From positions 1-6,316 of the forward strand of contig JAACZX010000538.1 of assembly GCA_009996555.1 (NCBI GenBank): a DNA stretch of 6,316 nt, in the 5' to 3' direction. This document shows, one piece after another, positions 1 to 6,315 of this stretch (positions are counted from its first letter, which is position 1; each line of letters opens with the position of its first letter). A program made the translations under genes and the position numbers. The notes under the pieces are model-generated. The model was given only the letters and a program-made list of their open reading frames with translations. It was not told where the DNA came from and searched no databases. This DNA comes from Chitinophagaceae bacterium (GTDB lineage Bacteria; Bacteroidota; Bacteroidia; Chitinophagales; Chitinophagaceae).

Positions 1-1
1 G

Positions 2-559
2 TTGCCATTTGACTTATTCAAGTTTACCGGCAAGGCTGTGAATAATGATGCAAAGCTCGAGTGGATAGTTAATAATCAGAGCGATGTTCTTTCGTATACA
101 ATCGAACGCAGTATTGATAACATCAATTTTGAAGAAGCAGGCACTGTTGATGCTAAGAATTCCAATGCAGCGAATATCACCTACAACTTTACTGATTTCA
201 ATGCAGGTAACATCGCAAAAGTTGTTTACTACCGTGTGCATTCAAATGAAGTAACAGGTGTGCGGAAATACACAAACATCATTAGTGTGAACTTTGGCGA
301 CTTCAGGGATGTTTATGTATCAGTATTCCCGAACCCGGTTACTGACAAAACCACGGTGCTGATCAACGCTCTTACAGATGAAACTGCACAATTGAACCTG
401 GTTGACAATACCGGCAGGATCGTGCACAAGATGGTTGTTAATCTTGTGAGAGGTAACAACAGTATTCAGTTAGATATGAGTAAGTTTAACTCTGGTTTAT
501 ATTATCTTGATATAACCGGCAAAACAATCAGTCAAAAAATTAAACTCATCAAACAATAA
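2..559 (+). CDS. C-terminal part of a secreted protein with T9SS type A sorting domain (5' end outside window)
   Basis: This is the C-terminal end (185 codons visible) of a large exported protein. The frame is open at the left edge, and the first codon is TTG (leucine), probably internal rather than a start. Visible residues 1-97 resemble the beta-sandwich seen before sorting domains in Bacteroidota cargo: LPFDLFKFTGK, LEW, then YTIERSIDNINFEEAGTV, then YYRVHSNEVTGVRKYTNIISV. Residues about 104-185 form a type A sorting domain, with VFPNP at 108-112, GLYYLDITG at 165-173 and the basic tail KIKLIKQ. In this family the domain directs passage across the outer membrane by the type IX system and is then cleaved, leaving the cargo on the surface or released. 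The catalytic or binding part lies upstream and cannot be identified. A strong terminator follows the stop by 9 bases, so this ends its transcription unit. Confidence 0.88.
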   Translation: MPFDLFKFTGKAVNNDAKLEWIVNNQSDVLSYTIERSIDNINFEEAGTVDAKNSNAANITYNFTDFNAGNIAKVVYYRVHSNEVTGVRKYTNIISVNFGDFRDVYVSVFPNPVTDKTTVLINALTDETAQLNLVDNTGRIVHKMVVNLVRGNNSIQLDMSKFNSGLYYLDITGKTISQKIKLIKQ

Positions 560-568
560 ACTACTGTT

Positions 569-608
569 AAAAGCAGGGAATGTATGCAACACATTTCCCT
601 GCTTTTTT
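569..608 (+). terminator. intrinsic terminator of the T9SS cargo gene
   Basis: The left arm (569-583, starting AAAAGCAGGGA) pairs with the right arm (591-606, ending TCCCTGCTTTT) around a 7-base loop, with a single bulged base. The right arm merges into a run of six T at 603-608. It begins 9 bases after the TAA at 557-559. The complementary strand has a poorer T run, so the signal mainly serves plus-strand transcription. Confidence 0.88.
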
Positions 609-618
609 CGTTTATAGT

Positions 619-855
619 ATGAAAACACTTTTTATGAAAACCGCAATTATACCGGCATCCTTTCTTTCTGCAGCTTTTCCTGTTGAAAGAAAATTGCTCC
701 GCACCGATAACAGTCTTTTCATTATACGTGAAGAAAGTATACATGAATCGTCGAGATTATATCGTTTGTTCTTTGGTGCATTGCACAAACAAACAGCAAA
801 AGTAAAAACAGAAATGGTTGATGCCGAACCGGATTACTACAATAATTACGAATAA
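619..855 (+). CDS. small hypothetical protein (78 aa), unrecognised
   Basis: An open frame extends back to an ATG at 580, but that codon lies inside the terminator hairpin. The ATG at 619 (MKTLFMKTAIIP...) or the one at 634 (MKTAIIP...) is a better start; 619 is chosen here. The product is 78 aa. It has a short hydrophobic N-terminal stretch (IIPASFLSAAF, about residues 9-19), too weak for a confident signal peptide, a charged middle (VERKLLRTDNSLFIIREESIHES), a basic LYRLFFGALHKQTAKVK segment and an acidic tyrosine-rich end (DAEPDYYNNYE). I recognise no family. In its favour: it fills the space between two terminators, and the second one starts right at its stop. Against it: there is no visible promoter or ribosome binding site, and a terminator stands just upstream. 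It could be a small real gene or chance coding space. Confidence 0.45.
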   Translation: MKTLFMKTAIIPASFLSAAFPVERKLLRTDNSLFIIREESIHESSRLYRLFFGALHKQTAKVKTEMVDAEPDYYNNYE

Positions 856-890
856 AAAAAGGAGAAGCAATGCTTCTCCTTTTCCTTTTT
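854..890. terminator. bidirectional intrinsic terminator between the small ORF and fumC
   Basis: GGAGAAGC (861-868) pairs perfectly with GCTTCTCC (872-879) around a three-base loop. An A run (854-860) precedes it and T-rich sequence (880-883 and 886-890) follows. Read on the minus strand, the A run becomes seven T after the stem, the ideal form for ending fumC. On the plus strand it ends the 619-855 ORF. It lies 15 bases beyond the fumC stop codon. Confidence 0.9.
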
Positions 891-904
891 ATCTCCATCT
901 GAGG

Positions 905-2302
905 TTAGATCTTTCCCACCATCTTTTCAGGCACAACCCATTCATCGAACTGCTCAGGAGTTACATAACCCAGTTTCACTGCCATTTCTTTTAATGTAGT
1001 TCCCTGCTTATGTGCTTTCTGTGCTATTTCTGCTGCTTTGTAGTAACCGATCTTTGTGTTAAGAGATGTAACCAGCATCAATGAATTTTCAACGTGCTTT
1101 TTAATGTTTGCTTCAATTGGCTCAATACCTGCAGCACATTTATCATTGAAGCTAACACAACCATCACCAATAAGACGGGCGCTATGCAGGAAATTATAGA
1201 TCATCACCGGTTTAAATACATTCAACTCAAAATGCCCCATTGAACCGCCAATGTTAATGGCCACATCGTTACCCATTACCTGTGCAGCGATCATTGTTAA
1301 TGCCTCACATTGTGTTGGGTTTACTTTACCCGGCATAATAGAAGAACCAGGTTCGTTATCCGGAATAAAAATTTCTCCAATACCGCTGCGTGGACCACTG
1401 CTGAGCATACGGATATCGTTAGCGATCTTCATCAAACTAACTGCAACAGTTTTTAATGCACCATGTGCTTCTACTATAGCATCGTGTGCTGCCAGTGCTT
1501 CAAACTTATTATCAGCTGTTTTAAACGGAAGTTTGGTGAGCTTGGCAATATGCTTCGCTACATTTACATCGTAGTTGGGTGGAGTGTTGATACCTGTACC
1601 AACTGCTGTACCGCCCAATGCCAGTTCACTTAAATGCGCCAGTGTGTTTTTAATGGCTTTCAATCCATGGTCTAACTGCGATACATAACCGCTGAACTCC
1701 TGGCCAAGTGTGAGCGGCGTTGCATCCATAAAATGCGTACGTCCGATCTTTACCACTTTCTTAAATGCCTTTGCTTTTTTATCAAGCGTATTACGCAGTT
1801 TCTCAATTCCCGGGATAGTGGTTTCAATTAAAATTTTATAGGCCGCAATATGCATCGCAGTAGGAAATGTATCGTTACTGCTCTGGCTTTTGTTCACATC
1901 ATCATTCGGGTGCAGGTATTTTTCCTTGTCTTCCAGTTTACCACCGTTCAATACATGACCACGATAAGCAATTACCTCATTCACATTCATATTGCTTTGT
2001 GTGCCGCTACCTGTTTGCCATACAACCAAAGGAAAAAACTCATCAAGCTTTCCTTCCAGTATTTCTTTGGCAACTTTGCCAATAAGTACTGCTTTTTTCT
2101 TAGGTAATACTCCTGCCTCGTTATTGGTTAATGCAGCTGCATGCTTCAGGTAAGCAAATGCCTTGATAATTTCTTTCGGCATTCGGTTAATGTCCTGAGC
2201 AATTTTAAAGTTGTCGATACTACGTTGTGTTTGTGCACCATAATATGCATGTGCAGGTACTTTCACCTCACCCATGGTATCTTTTTCAATCCTGTAAGTC
2301 AT
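905..2302 (-). CDS. fumC: class II fumarate hydratase (fumarase C)
   Basis: This enzyme reversibly hydrates fumarate to L-malate in the TCA cycle. It is cytoplasmic and homotetrameric in this family, and needs no iron-sulfur cluster. At 465 aa it is full length. Active-site segments appear in order: [10 protein letters not shown] (97-106), the HPND segment with the B-site histidine (His131), SSND (141-144), GRTH with catalytic His190, [11 protein letters not shown] (230-240), and the mobile signature loop [13 protein letters not shown] with catalytic Ser320. These correspond to E. coli FumC His188 and Ser318 with a constant offset of two. [11 protein letters not shown] and the C-terminal segment favour fumarase over the related aspartase and argininosuccinate lyase. 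The ATG at 2300-2302 opens with the usual [16 protein letters not shown]-terminus. The gene is monocistronic here, with its own promoter and terminator. Confidence 0.97.
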   Translation of the reverse strand: MTYRIEKDTMGEVKVPAHAYYGAQTQRSIDNFKIAQDINRMPKEIIKAFAYLKHAAALTNNEAGVLPKKKAVLIGKVAKEILEGKLDEFFPLVVWQTGSGTQSNMNVNEVIAYRGHVLNGGKLEDKEKYLHPNDDVNKSQSSNDTFPTAMHIAAYKILIETTIPGIEKLRNTLDKKAKAFKKVVKIGRTHFMDATPLTLGQEFSGYVSQLDHGLKAIKNTLAHLSELALGGTAVGTGINTPPNYDVNVAKHIAKLTKLPFKTADNKFEALAAHDAIVEAHGALKTVAVSLMKIANDIRMLSSGPRSGIGEIFIPDNEPGSSIMPGKVNPTQCEALTMIAAQVMGNDVAINIGGSMGHFELNVFKPVMIYNFLHSARLIGDGCVSFNDKCAAGIEPIEANIKKHVENSLMLVTSLNTKIGYYKAAEIAQKAHKQGTTLKEMAVKLGYVTPEQFDEWVVPEKMVGKI

Positions 2303-2316
2303 AAAACAAGCTTTGG

Positions 2317-2338
2317 GCCGGTAGCTTTCAACTACGGC
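2317..2338 (-). promoter_or_regulatory. small hairpin in the fumC leader
   Basis: An imperfect inverted repeat lies 14 bases before the fumC ATG. GCCG(G)TAG at 2317-2324 pairs with CTACGGC at 2332-2338 around a seven-base loop, giving seven pairs and one bulged base. It is downstream of the proposed promoter and so would be in the mRNA leader. No T run follows it, so it is not a terminator. Any role in translation or mRNA stability is a guess. Confidence 0.35.
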
Positions 2339-2418
2339 TGATTATTGATATGAATTAATGACAATGTTGAAGAACAAAAGCAGACTGCATTTTTTCAGCA
2401 GCTGGCCTTAAAGTGCGG

Positions 2419-2426
2419 CAAAGGTA
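2419..2426 (-). promoter_or_regulatory. Bacteroidota -7 promoter element for fumC (TACCTTTG)
   Basis: Read on the minus strand, this is TACCTTTG, an exact match to the TAnnTTTG -7 consensus used by the main sigma factor in Bacteroidota, followed by GC as is common. No TTG lies at the usual 17-23 base spacing; the nearest upstream TTG is 29 bases away, so the -33 box is weak. A start site a few bases downstream would give a fumC leader of about 110 bases. Confidence 0.65.
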
Positions 2427-2470
2427 GGTGTTAACTCAGTTGGTTTTCCTAATTTCAATACGTAAATCAC

Positions 2471-3895
2471 ATGATGAAATTCATTTTTTCCGCATTCGTT
2501 TGCGCCTGCCTGTCGGTTGTTTGCTTTGCACAATCGAAAACCCCTGTTCCCACGCCTCAACAATTGAAATGGCACAACCAGGAGTATTACCTGTTTGCAC
2601 ATTTTGGGCCCAATACTTTTACTGATAAAGAATGGGGCCATGGTGATGAGCCGGAAGATATTTTTAACCCTACTCAACTTGATTGCAGGCAATGGGCCCG
2701 CATTGCCAAACAAGCCGGAGCAACAGGCATCATCATTACTGCAAAGCACCATGATGGCTTTTGTTTATGGCCAAGTAAGTATTCAAAACATACCGTTCGT
2801 GAAAGCAAATGGAAGAATGGAAAAGGTGATGTGCTGAAAGAACTATCACAGGCATGCAAGGAATTTGGGTTGAACTTCGGTGTATATATTTCGCCCTGGG
2901 ACCGTAATCATCCTGATTATGGCACTGAAAAATACAACGATGTATTTGTGAATATGATGAAAGAGTTGTTTACAAACTACGGCCCTATTACAGAGTTGTG
3001 GTGGGATGGAGCAAACGGCGAAGGCCCAAATGGTAAAAAGCAGGTGTACGACTGGAAGAGGTTTAAAGAAGTTGTCCGCAAACTTTCGCCCAACACTGTT
3101 GTGTTTAGTGATGTGGGGCCCGACATAAGATGGGTGGGAAATGAAAAAGGTATTGCCGGCACTACAAACTGGAATACATTAAACATTCAAGGATTTACTC
3201 CGGGACTTGGTGCTCCTTCAACAGACACGTTGAATACCGGAAACAAGTATGGCACGCATTGGATACCTGCTGAATGCGATGTGAGTATAAGGCCGGGATG
3301 GTTCTACCATGCAGAAGAAGACAACAAAGTAAAATCGCCGGAAGAATTATTTCAATTGTATTTGAAATCTGTTGGCCGTGGAGCGACCCTGCTGCTGAAT
3401 GTACCGCCAGACAGAAGAGGTTTGTTTCATGAAAATGATTCGGCTGCGTTGGTGGGTTTTAAAAAATTGAGAGAACAAGCCTTCAAAACAAATCTTGCAG
3501 TAACGGCTAAAGGATATTTTATACCACATAATGGAAGAAGAGTTGCTACCGCATTGAATGATGCCAACTACCGCAGTTCAGAACAGGTTTTCGTTCCCCA
3601 TTTAAACTCAATGGGATTAGAATTCAGCAAGCCCGAAAAAATGAATTGTATCGTGTTAAGCGAGAACCTGCTCAATGGCCAGGCATGTGCTGAATTTAAA
3701 ATTTCACTATTAAACAGCAATGGAGAATTGCTGAAAGAAATAACAGGTACTACTATCGGCAGACGACGGATGCTTTCATTCGAAACAGTTGAAAATGTAA
3801 GCTCTGTTTTGTTAGTAATAGTAGATCAGAAAAGAACAACTGCAATTGCAGAAATTGAAGTGTATAATATTGATGCGAAGCTTATTGAAAAATAA
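2471..3895 (+). CDS. exported GH29 alpha-L-fucosidase
   Basis: This is a retaining glycoside hydrolase that removes alpha-linked L-fucose from oligosaccharides or glycans. Residues 1-20 are a signal peptide ending in CFA, with cleavage likely before Gln21, so the enzyme is exported, probably to the periplasm. There is no good lipobox. The catalytic barrel runs from about 30 to 340: LFAHFGPNTF (41-50), GIIITAKHHDGFCLWPS (86-102), GVYISPWDR (137-145), and ELWWDGANG with the expected nucleophile Asp179. GPDIRWVGNE (216-225) carries Glu225, the likely acid/base by comparison with the alpha-1,3/4 subfamily (GH29-B). WIPAECDVSIRPGWFYH (264-280) and LLLNVPPDRRG (307-317) are also family segments. 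Residues about 345-474 form a C-terminal beta-rich domain, possibly carbohydrate binding. At 474 aa the length is normal. The start could be either of two adjacent ATGs (2471 or 2474). No SusC/SusD transporter genes are in the window, and no clear promoter was found. Confidence 0.94.
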   Translation: MMKFIFSAFVCACLSVVCFAQSKTPVPTPQQLKWHNQEYYLFAHFGPNTFTDKEWGHGDEPEDIFNPTQLDCRQWARIAKQAGATGIIITAKHHDGFCLWPSKYSKHTVRESKWKNGKGDVLKELSQACKEFGLNFGVYISPWDRNHPDYGTEKYNDVFVNMMKELFTNYGPITELWWDGANGEGPNGKKQVYDWKRFKEVVRKLSPNTVVFSDVGPDIRWVGNEKGIAGTTNWNTLNIQGFTPGLGAPSTDTLNTGNKYGTHWIPAECDVSIRPGWFYHAEEDNKVKSPEELFQLYLKSVGRGATLLLNVPPDRRGLFHENDSAALVGFKKLREQAFKTNLAVTAKGYFIPHNGRRVATALNDANYRSSEQVFVPHLNSMGLEFSKPEKMNCIVLSENLLNGQACAEFKISLLNSNGELLKEITGTTIGRRRMLSFETVENVSSVLLVIVDQKRTTAIAEIEVYNIDAKLIEK

Positions 3896-3896
3896 A

Positions 3897-4595
3897 TTAT
3901 TGCTCACTCATAAAAGTAACCAACTGAATGATATCAGCCCGTGAAAAATAGTCTACTGTTCTTTCTGACAAATATTTTTTTAAGGCCTGTTCCTTTTTTG
4001 AAAATACAGAATAAATGTTTCTTTTATTTACCGGTATAAACTTCTTGTATTTATCCCCGATATAAAGTGAGCGTTTCAACGCCAAGGTAGTAATCACTTG
4101 TGGAGTGAGGTCTACCTTTCCTGACGGAGCTACGAATGATCCATACGAATCAGTGCCACCATCTGTAGTACTCCCAAACGCTCCGATTTTTTCCGTGTTG
4201 ATCGTTCCAATAAAGAAAGAGGTGGCAAGAATCGTTTCTCCTATAACTGTATCCTGCTCAAGATATCGATCGGTATCAAAATAAAATATGTCCCTCCCTA
4301 TGCTTACACTACTTATCTCGACAGGGTTCGCCACAGCCAGCGTATCTGCTGTTTCTGTTATAAAATGCAACTCTTCTCCAATAAGAAAAAAATTCAGCCT
4401 TGTTGCAGATTTTGCTCCGCTTTTAAAAAAAACAATCCCCTTTTGAAAGCCGTCGTACAAGTACTGATCTTTCTTGGCAATAACCTCTGTAACACTTTCA
4501 CCAGGCTTAATAGTATAGGTCTTTATTTTTTGTGAAAAACAAAAATTGTAACTAAGAAAAAACAAGACGGTCAGATATATGTATTTTATCCGCAT
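3897..4595 (-). CDS. exported protein of unknown function (232 aa)
   Basis: The function is not recognised. The frame is open up to an ATG at 4664, but that start would lie inside the preceding hydratase gene. The ATG at 4593-4595 gives MRIKYIYLTVLFFLSYNFCFSQ, a good signal peptide with likely cleavage around Ser21-Gln22. The cysteine at 19 lacks a lipobox, so a lipoprotein is unlikely. The mature part is mostly predicted beta strand: YLYDGFQKGIVFFKSGAKS (45-63), LNFFLIGEELHFIT (67-80), DTLAVANPVEI (84-94) and DIFYFDTDRYLE (102-113). A glycine-rich loop (about 139-159) and a basic C-terminal part (KFIPVNKRNIYSVFSKKEQ, 185-203, then KKYLSERTVDYFSRADI) complete it. The pattern resembles uncharacterised exported proteins I associate with Bacteroidota; that is recollection, not a search. 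It follows the hydratase stop by 19 bases, so it may be cotranscribed. Confidence 0.8.
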   Translation of the reverse strand: MRIKYIYLTVLFFLSYNFCFSQKIKTYTIKPGESVTEVIAKKDQYLYDGFQKGIVFFKSGAKSATRLNFFLIGEELHFITETADTLAVANPVEISSVSIGRDIFYFDTDRYLEQDTVIGETILATSFFIGTINTEKIGAFGSTTDGGTDSYGSFVAPSGKVDLTPQVITTLALKRSLYIGDKYKKFIPVNKRNIYSVFSKKEQALKKYLSERTVDYFSRADIIQLVTFMSEQ

Positions 4596-4614
4596 AAAAT
4601 GTAAAGAGGAATAT

Positions 4615-5169
4615 TTATTTAAAATATTTGCCAAACGCAGCCTTTCTCTTTTCCAAAAATGCACCCACTCCTTCCTTCATTTCGTCTGTTCCAAAACATT
4701 CGCCAAATAACATGATCTCTGCATCAAATCCATTTTGTGCTGGATCGTAATACGCATTAACTGCACTGATAACTTTGGCTATTGCATCAGGTCCTTTGCT
4801 CATTATTACAGCAAGCAGTTCTTTTGCTTTTGGCAACAACTCTTCTGCTGAGGTTACATAATTCACCAACCCAAGTTGTTTTGCTTCATCCGCATTGATC
4901 ATGGCTGCCGTCATCATTAATTCAAGACTCTTTCCTTTGCCAATAAGCTGCACCAAACGTTGCGTGCCGCCATAACCGGGTATCAGCCCAAGATTTACTT
5001 CGGGCTGGCCAAACTTTGCCTGCTCACTTGCCAAACGAAAATGACAACTCATGGCCAGTTCGCAACCGCCGCCCAATGCAAAACCATTCACAGCTGCAAT
5101 TATGGGCTTGGGCGATCGCTCAATTTTATACCATTTCCTGTCCACGTCTTGCCAACTCCTCACCTTCAT
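4615..5169 (-). CDS. enoyl-CoA hydratase, C-terminal fragment of the split gene
   Basis: This is the second half of the broken hydratase. The ATG at 5167-5169 opens a frame of 184 codons, but its first 13 residues (MKVRSWQDVDRKW) are out-of-frame readings of the N-terminal half. Family sequence starts at YKIERSPKPIIAAVNGFALG. GGGCEL (33-38 of this frame) gives the second oxyanion-hole glycine and catalytic Glu37. GQPEVNLGLIPGYGGTQRL (54-72) gives catalytic Glu57. The 20-residue spacing of the two glutamates matches Glu144 and Glu164 of rat mitochondrial enoyl-CoA hydratase. The C-terminal helices, ending FLEKRKAAFGKYFK, are complete. If expressed alone it would lack the N-terminal half of the fold. 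Confidence 0.8.
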   Translation of the reverse strand: MKVRSWQDVDRKWYKIERSPKPIIAAVNGFALGGGCELAMSCHFRLASEQAKFGQPEVNLGLIPGYGGTQRLVQLIGKGKSLELMMTAAMINADEAKQLGLVNYVTSAEELLPKAKELLAVIMSKGPDAIAKVISAVNAYYDPAQNGFDAEIMLFGECFGTDEMKEGVGAFLEKRKAAFGKYFK

Positions 5170-5398
5170 TTGCGTTCATTGAAAGAAATTCCGAAATATC
5201 TGCACCCGCAACAAATGCTTTTGGCCCGGCGCCGGTAATAACAGCGCATTTAACAGCAGTATTGTTGTACACTTCATCAACTGCAGCACTCAGTTCTTCT
5301 ATCACAGTTTTATTAAGTGCATTTAATTTATCAGGACGGTTGATGGTAATAATAAAGCCCCCTTCTTCCAGGGAAGTAAGTAATGTTTGAAAACTCAT
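5126..5398 (-). CDS. enoyl-CoA hydratase, N-terminal fragment (90 aa) of the split gene
   Basis: This is the first half of the broken hydratase. It opens with MSFQTLLTSLEEGGFIITINRP, followed by LNALN (25-29), the usual N-terminal strand and CoA-binding start of crotonases. AFVAGADISEF (61-71) supplies the first oxyanion-hole amide and the acyl-CoA pocket. The family match ends at about residue 89, and the stop comes one codon later. On its own it lacks both catalytic glutamates and would be inactive. Confidence 0.8.
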   Translation of the reverse strand: MSFQTLLTSLEEGGFIITINRPDKLNALNKTVIEELSAAVDEVYNNTAVKCAVITGAGPKAFVAGADISEFLSMNANEGEELARRGQEMV

Positions 5399-5423
5399 AT
5401 AAGTAAGTTTAAGAAATGAATAA

Positions 5424-5831
5424 TCAGAAAGACCGATGCTTCGACACCCAATCTTTTATGTAGGCTGCAATATCCTGTGTATTAGTGCCGGGTAAAAACA
5501 ATTTACCTACTCCCAGCTCTGTTAACGCATTTACATCTTCAGCAGGAATAATACCACCGCCTGTAAGCAACACATCATTCATTTGCTTTTCTTTCATCAG
5601 GTTTAAAAGACGGGGAAAAACAGTCATGTGGGCACCACTTAAAATACTTACACCAATGGCATCCACATCTTCCTGCAATGCAGCATTCACCACCATTTCG
5701 GGTGTTTGCCGAAGACCGGTATAAATTACTTCCATACCTGCATCACGCAAGGCAGTAGCAATTACTTTGGCACCACGGTCGTGGCCATCTAATCCAACTT
5801 TGGCAACAAGCACTCTAACGGGTCTGTTCAT
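5424..5831 (-). CDS. stand-alone cobalamin-binding subunit of a methylmalonyl-CoA mutase-type enzyme
   Basis: This is a 135 aa B12-binding domain of the kind found at the C-terminus of methylmalonyl-CoA mutase or as a separate small subunit of acyl-CoA mutases. The base-off/His-on motif DxHxxG is at 15-20 (DGHDRG), with His17 the expected lower cobalt ligand. SxL is at 62-64 (SIL, within GVSILSGAH), and the GG loop is at 91-93 (TGGGIIP). The fold runs complete from [11 protein letters not shown] to the terminal helix [10 protein letters not shown]. It needs a separate large catalytic subunit, which is not in the window. The substrate could be methylmalonyl-, isobutyryl- or 2-hydroxyisobutyryl-CoA; sequence alone does not decide. 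The start (ATG, 5829-5831) matches the family N-terminus. The downstream hydratase gene starts 25 bases after its stop, suggesting shared transcription. Confidence 0.92.
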   Translation of the reverse strand: MNRPVRVLVAKVGLDGHDRGAKVIATALRDAGMEVIYTGLRQTPEMVVNAALQEDVDAIGVSILSGAHMTVFPRLLNLMKEKQMNDVLLTGGGIIPAEDVNALTELGVGKLFLPGTNTQDIAAYIKDWVSKHRSF

Positions 5832-5848
5832 ACAGCAATGTTATGTTG

Positions 5849-5856
5849 CGAAAATA
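5849..5856 (-). promoter_or_regulatory. possible -7 promoter element for the B12-subunit gene (TATTTTCG)
   Basis: On the minus strand this reads TATTTTCG, one mismatch from TAnnTTTG, about 17 bases before the start codon. No well-spaced -33 TTG is obvious. It would allow the mutase subunit, hydratase and exported protein to be transcribed separately from the upstream glycosyltransferase. Confidence 0.35.
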
Positions 5857-5880
5857 GGCAATATCAACTAACGACTGTAA

Positions 5881-6315
5881 TTATAACTTCTTCCTGCTAA
5901 ACTCCTGCTTCATTTGTTTCAATCCCTCGGCTGCCAGTTTTGAACCAACAGAATCAACATTCTCAAAAAAGATCACACGGTCGCCCAACTGTCGTGAATG
6001 TTGGTAGGTTACAGAATCAATCAACGTTACTTTTTTAAAATGCTGAAACACTTCATCATCAGCACCAGGCATTCGCCTCCCCACAAAGATCAAATGCTTA
6101 AACCCAAACTCATTGGGTATCCAGTGCAGAAACGATCCGTTATCGCTGATCACTTTGGATTTAAACTGTTCATCAACACCATAATATTTTAATGCACCCG
6201 CCAAACCATAATGCCTGCAATAAACAACAGTGCTGTCACGCTCTGTTTGCGGTAAGGATAAAAACTGCTTTTCCGCTTTTGCTGTAATCTCCTTCCATCC
6301 AAGATAATCAGCAAA
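5881..6315 (-). CDS. C-terminal part of a probable family 39 (ArnT/PMT-like) membrane glycosyltransferase (5' end outside window)
   Basis: The frame is open from the right edge, giving 144 residues up to the TAA at 5881-5883. The visible part is soluble, with no transmembrane segment. It begins FADYLGWKEITAKAEKQF, then LPQTERDSTVVYCRHYGLAG and ALKYYGV, then KVISDNGSFLHWIP, and ends in a basic KQEFSRKKL tail. This order (a D-x-x-GW segment, LP..ER, then a Y-G-x-A-GAL segment followed by a G/N-rich S..W stretch) is what I associate with the C-terminal region of bacterial GT39-type enzymes that move sugars from polyprenyl-phosphate donors at the membrane. The membrane-spanning N-terminal part, which would prove it, is outside the window. 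A TTG at 6202-6204 could be taken as a start, but the family-like sequence continues upstream of it. The B12-subunit gene starts 49 bases downstream of its stop. Confidence 0.6.
   Translation of the reverse strand, partial: FADYLGWKEITAKAEKQFLSLPQTERDSTVVYCRHYGLAGALKYYGVDEQFKSKVISDNGSFLHWIPNEFGFKHLIFVGRRMPGADDEVFQHFKKVTLIDSVTYQHSRQLGDRVIFFENVDSVGSKLAAEGLKQMKQEFSRKKL

Larger units (their letters stand above)
4615..5398 (-). pseudogene. enoyl-CoA hydratase (crotonase family), split by a frameshift
   Basis: Two overlapping minus-strand frames together encode one crotonase-fold enzyme of about 260 aa, the normal family length. These enzymes typically add water to trans-2-enoyl-CoA to form 3-hydroxyacyl-CoA, in beta-oxidation or related CoA pathways. 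The 5' frame is family-like up to about GQEM and stops at the TAA at 5126-5128. The other frame becomes family-like at YKIERSPKP, whose first codon is 5128-5130. The break is therefore near 5128-5140 and equals one extra base or two missing bases. Two missing bases would restore the usual five residues between the GQ and IE pairs. Both catalytic glutamates and both oxyanion-hole segments survive, so the damage is recent or is a sequencing or assembly error. The start codon is 25 bases after the stop of the B12-binding gene. Confidence 0.88.

Noticed and set aside
580..618. Upstream ATG at 580 as start of the small ORF
   Set aside because: It lies within the left arm of the terminator hairpin (569-606), and the extra 13 residues look like translated terminator sequence.
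1251..1574. Plus-strand ORFs inside fumC (also 1850-2107 and 1867-2085)
   Set aside because: They are shadows of the highly conserved fumarase frame.
905..2302. Aspartate ammonia-lyase as an alternative to fumarase
   Set aside because: The GQEFSGY segment after the catalytic histidine, [11 protein letters not shown] and the overall length fit fumarase C better than aspartase.
2450..2457. TAATTTCA as a -7 element for the fucosidase
   Set aside because: It has two mismatches in the TTTG part and no TTG at the expected distance upstream.
4596..4664. Long start (ATG at 4664) for the exported protein
   Set aside because: It would overlap the hydratase coding end and bury the signal peptide 23 residues inside the protein.
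5126..5140. Programmed ribosomal frameshift joining the two hydratase halves
   Set aside because: No slippery heptamer or following strong stem-loop is seen, and I know of no crotonases made this way. A simple indel is more likely.
5016..5390. Plus-strand ORF of 124 aa opposite the hydratase
   Set aside because: It is antisense to clear crotonase coding sequence and has no protein-like family pattern; its length reflects the composition of the real gene.
5832..5880. Cobalamin riboswitch before the B12-binding gene
   Set aside because: The gap is only 49 bases, far too short for the riboswitch fold, and this gene uses B12 rather than making or importing it.
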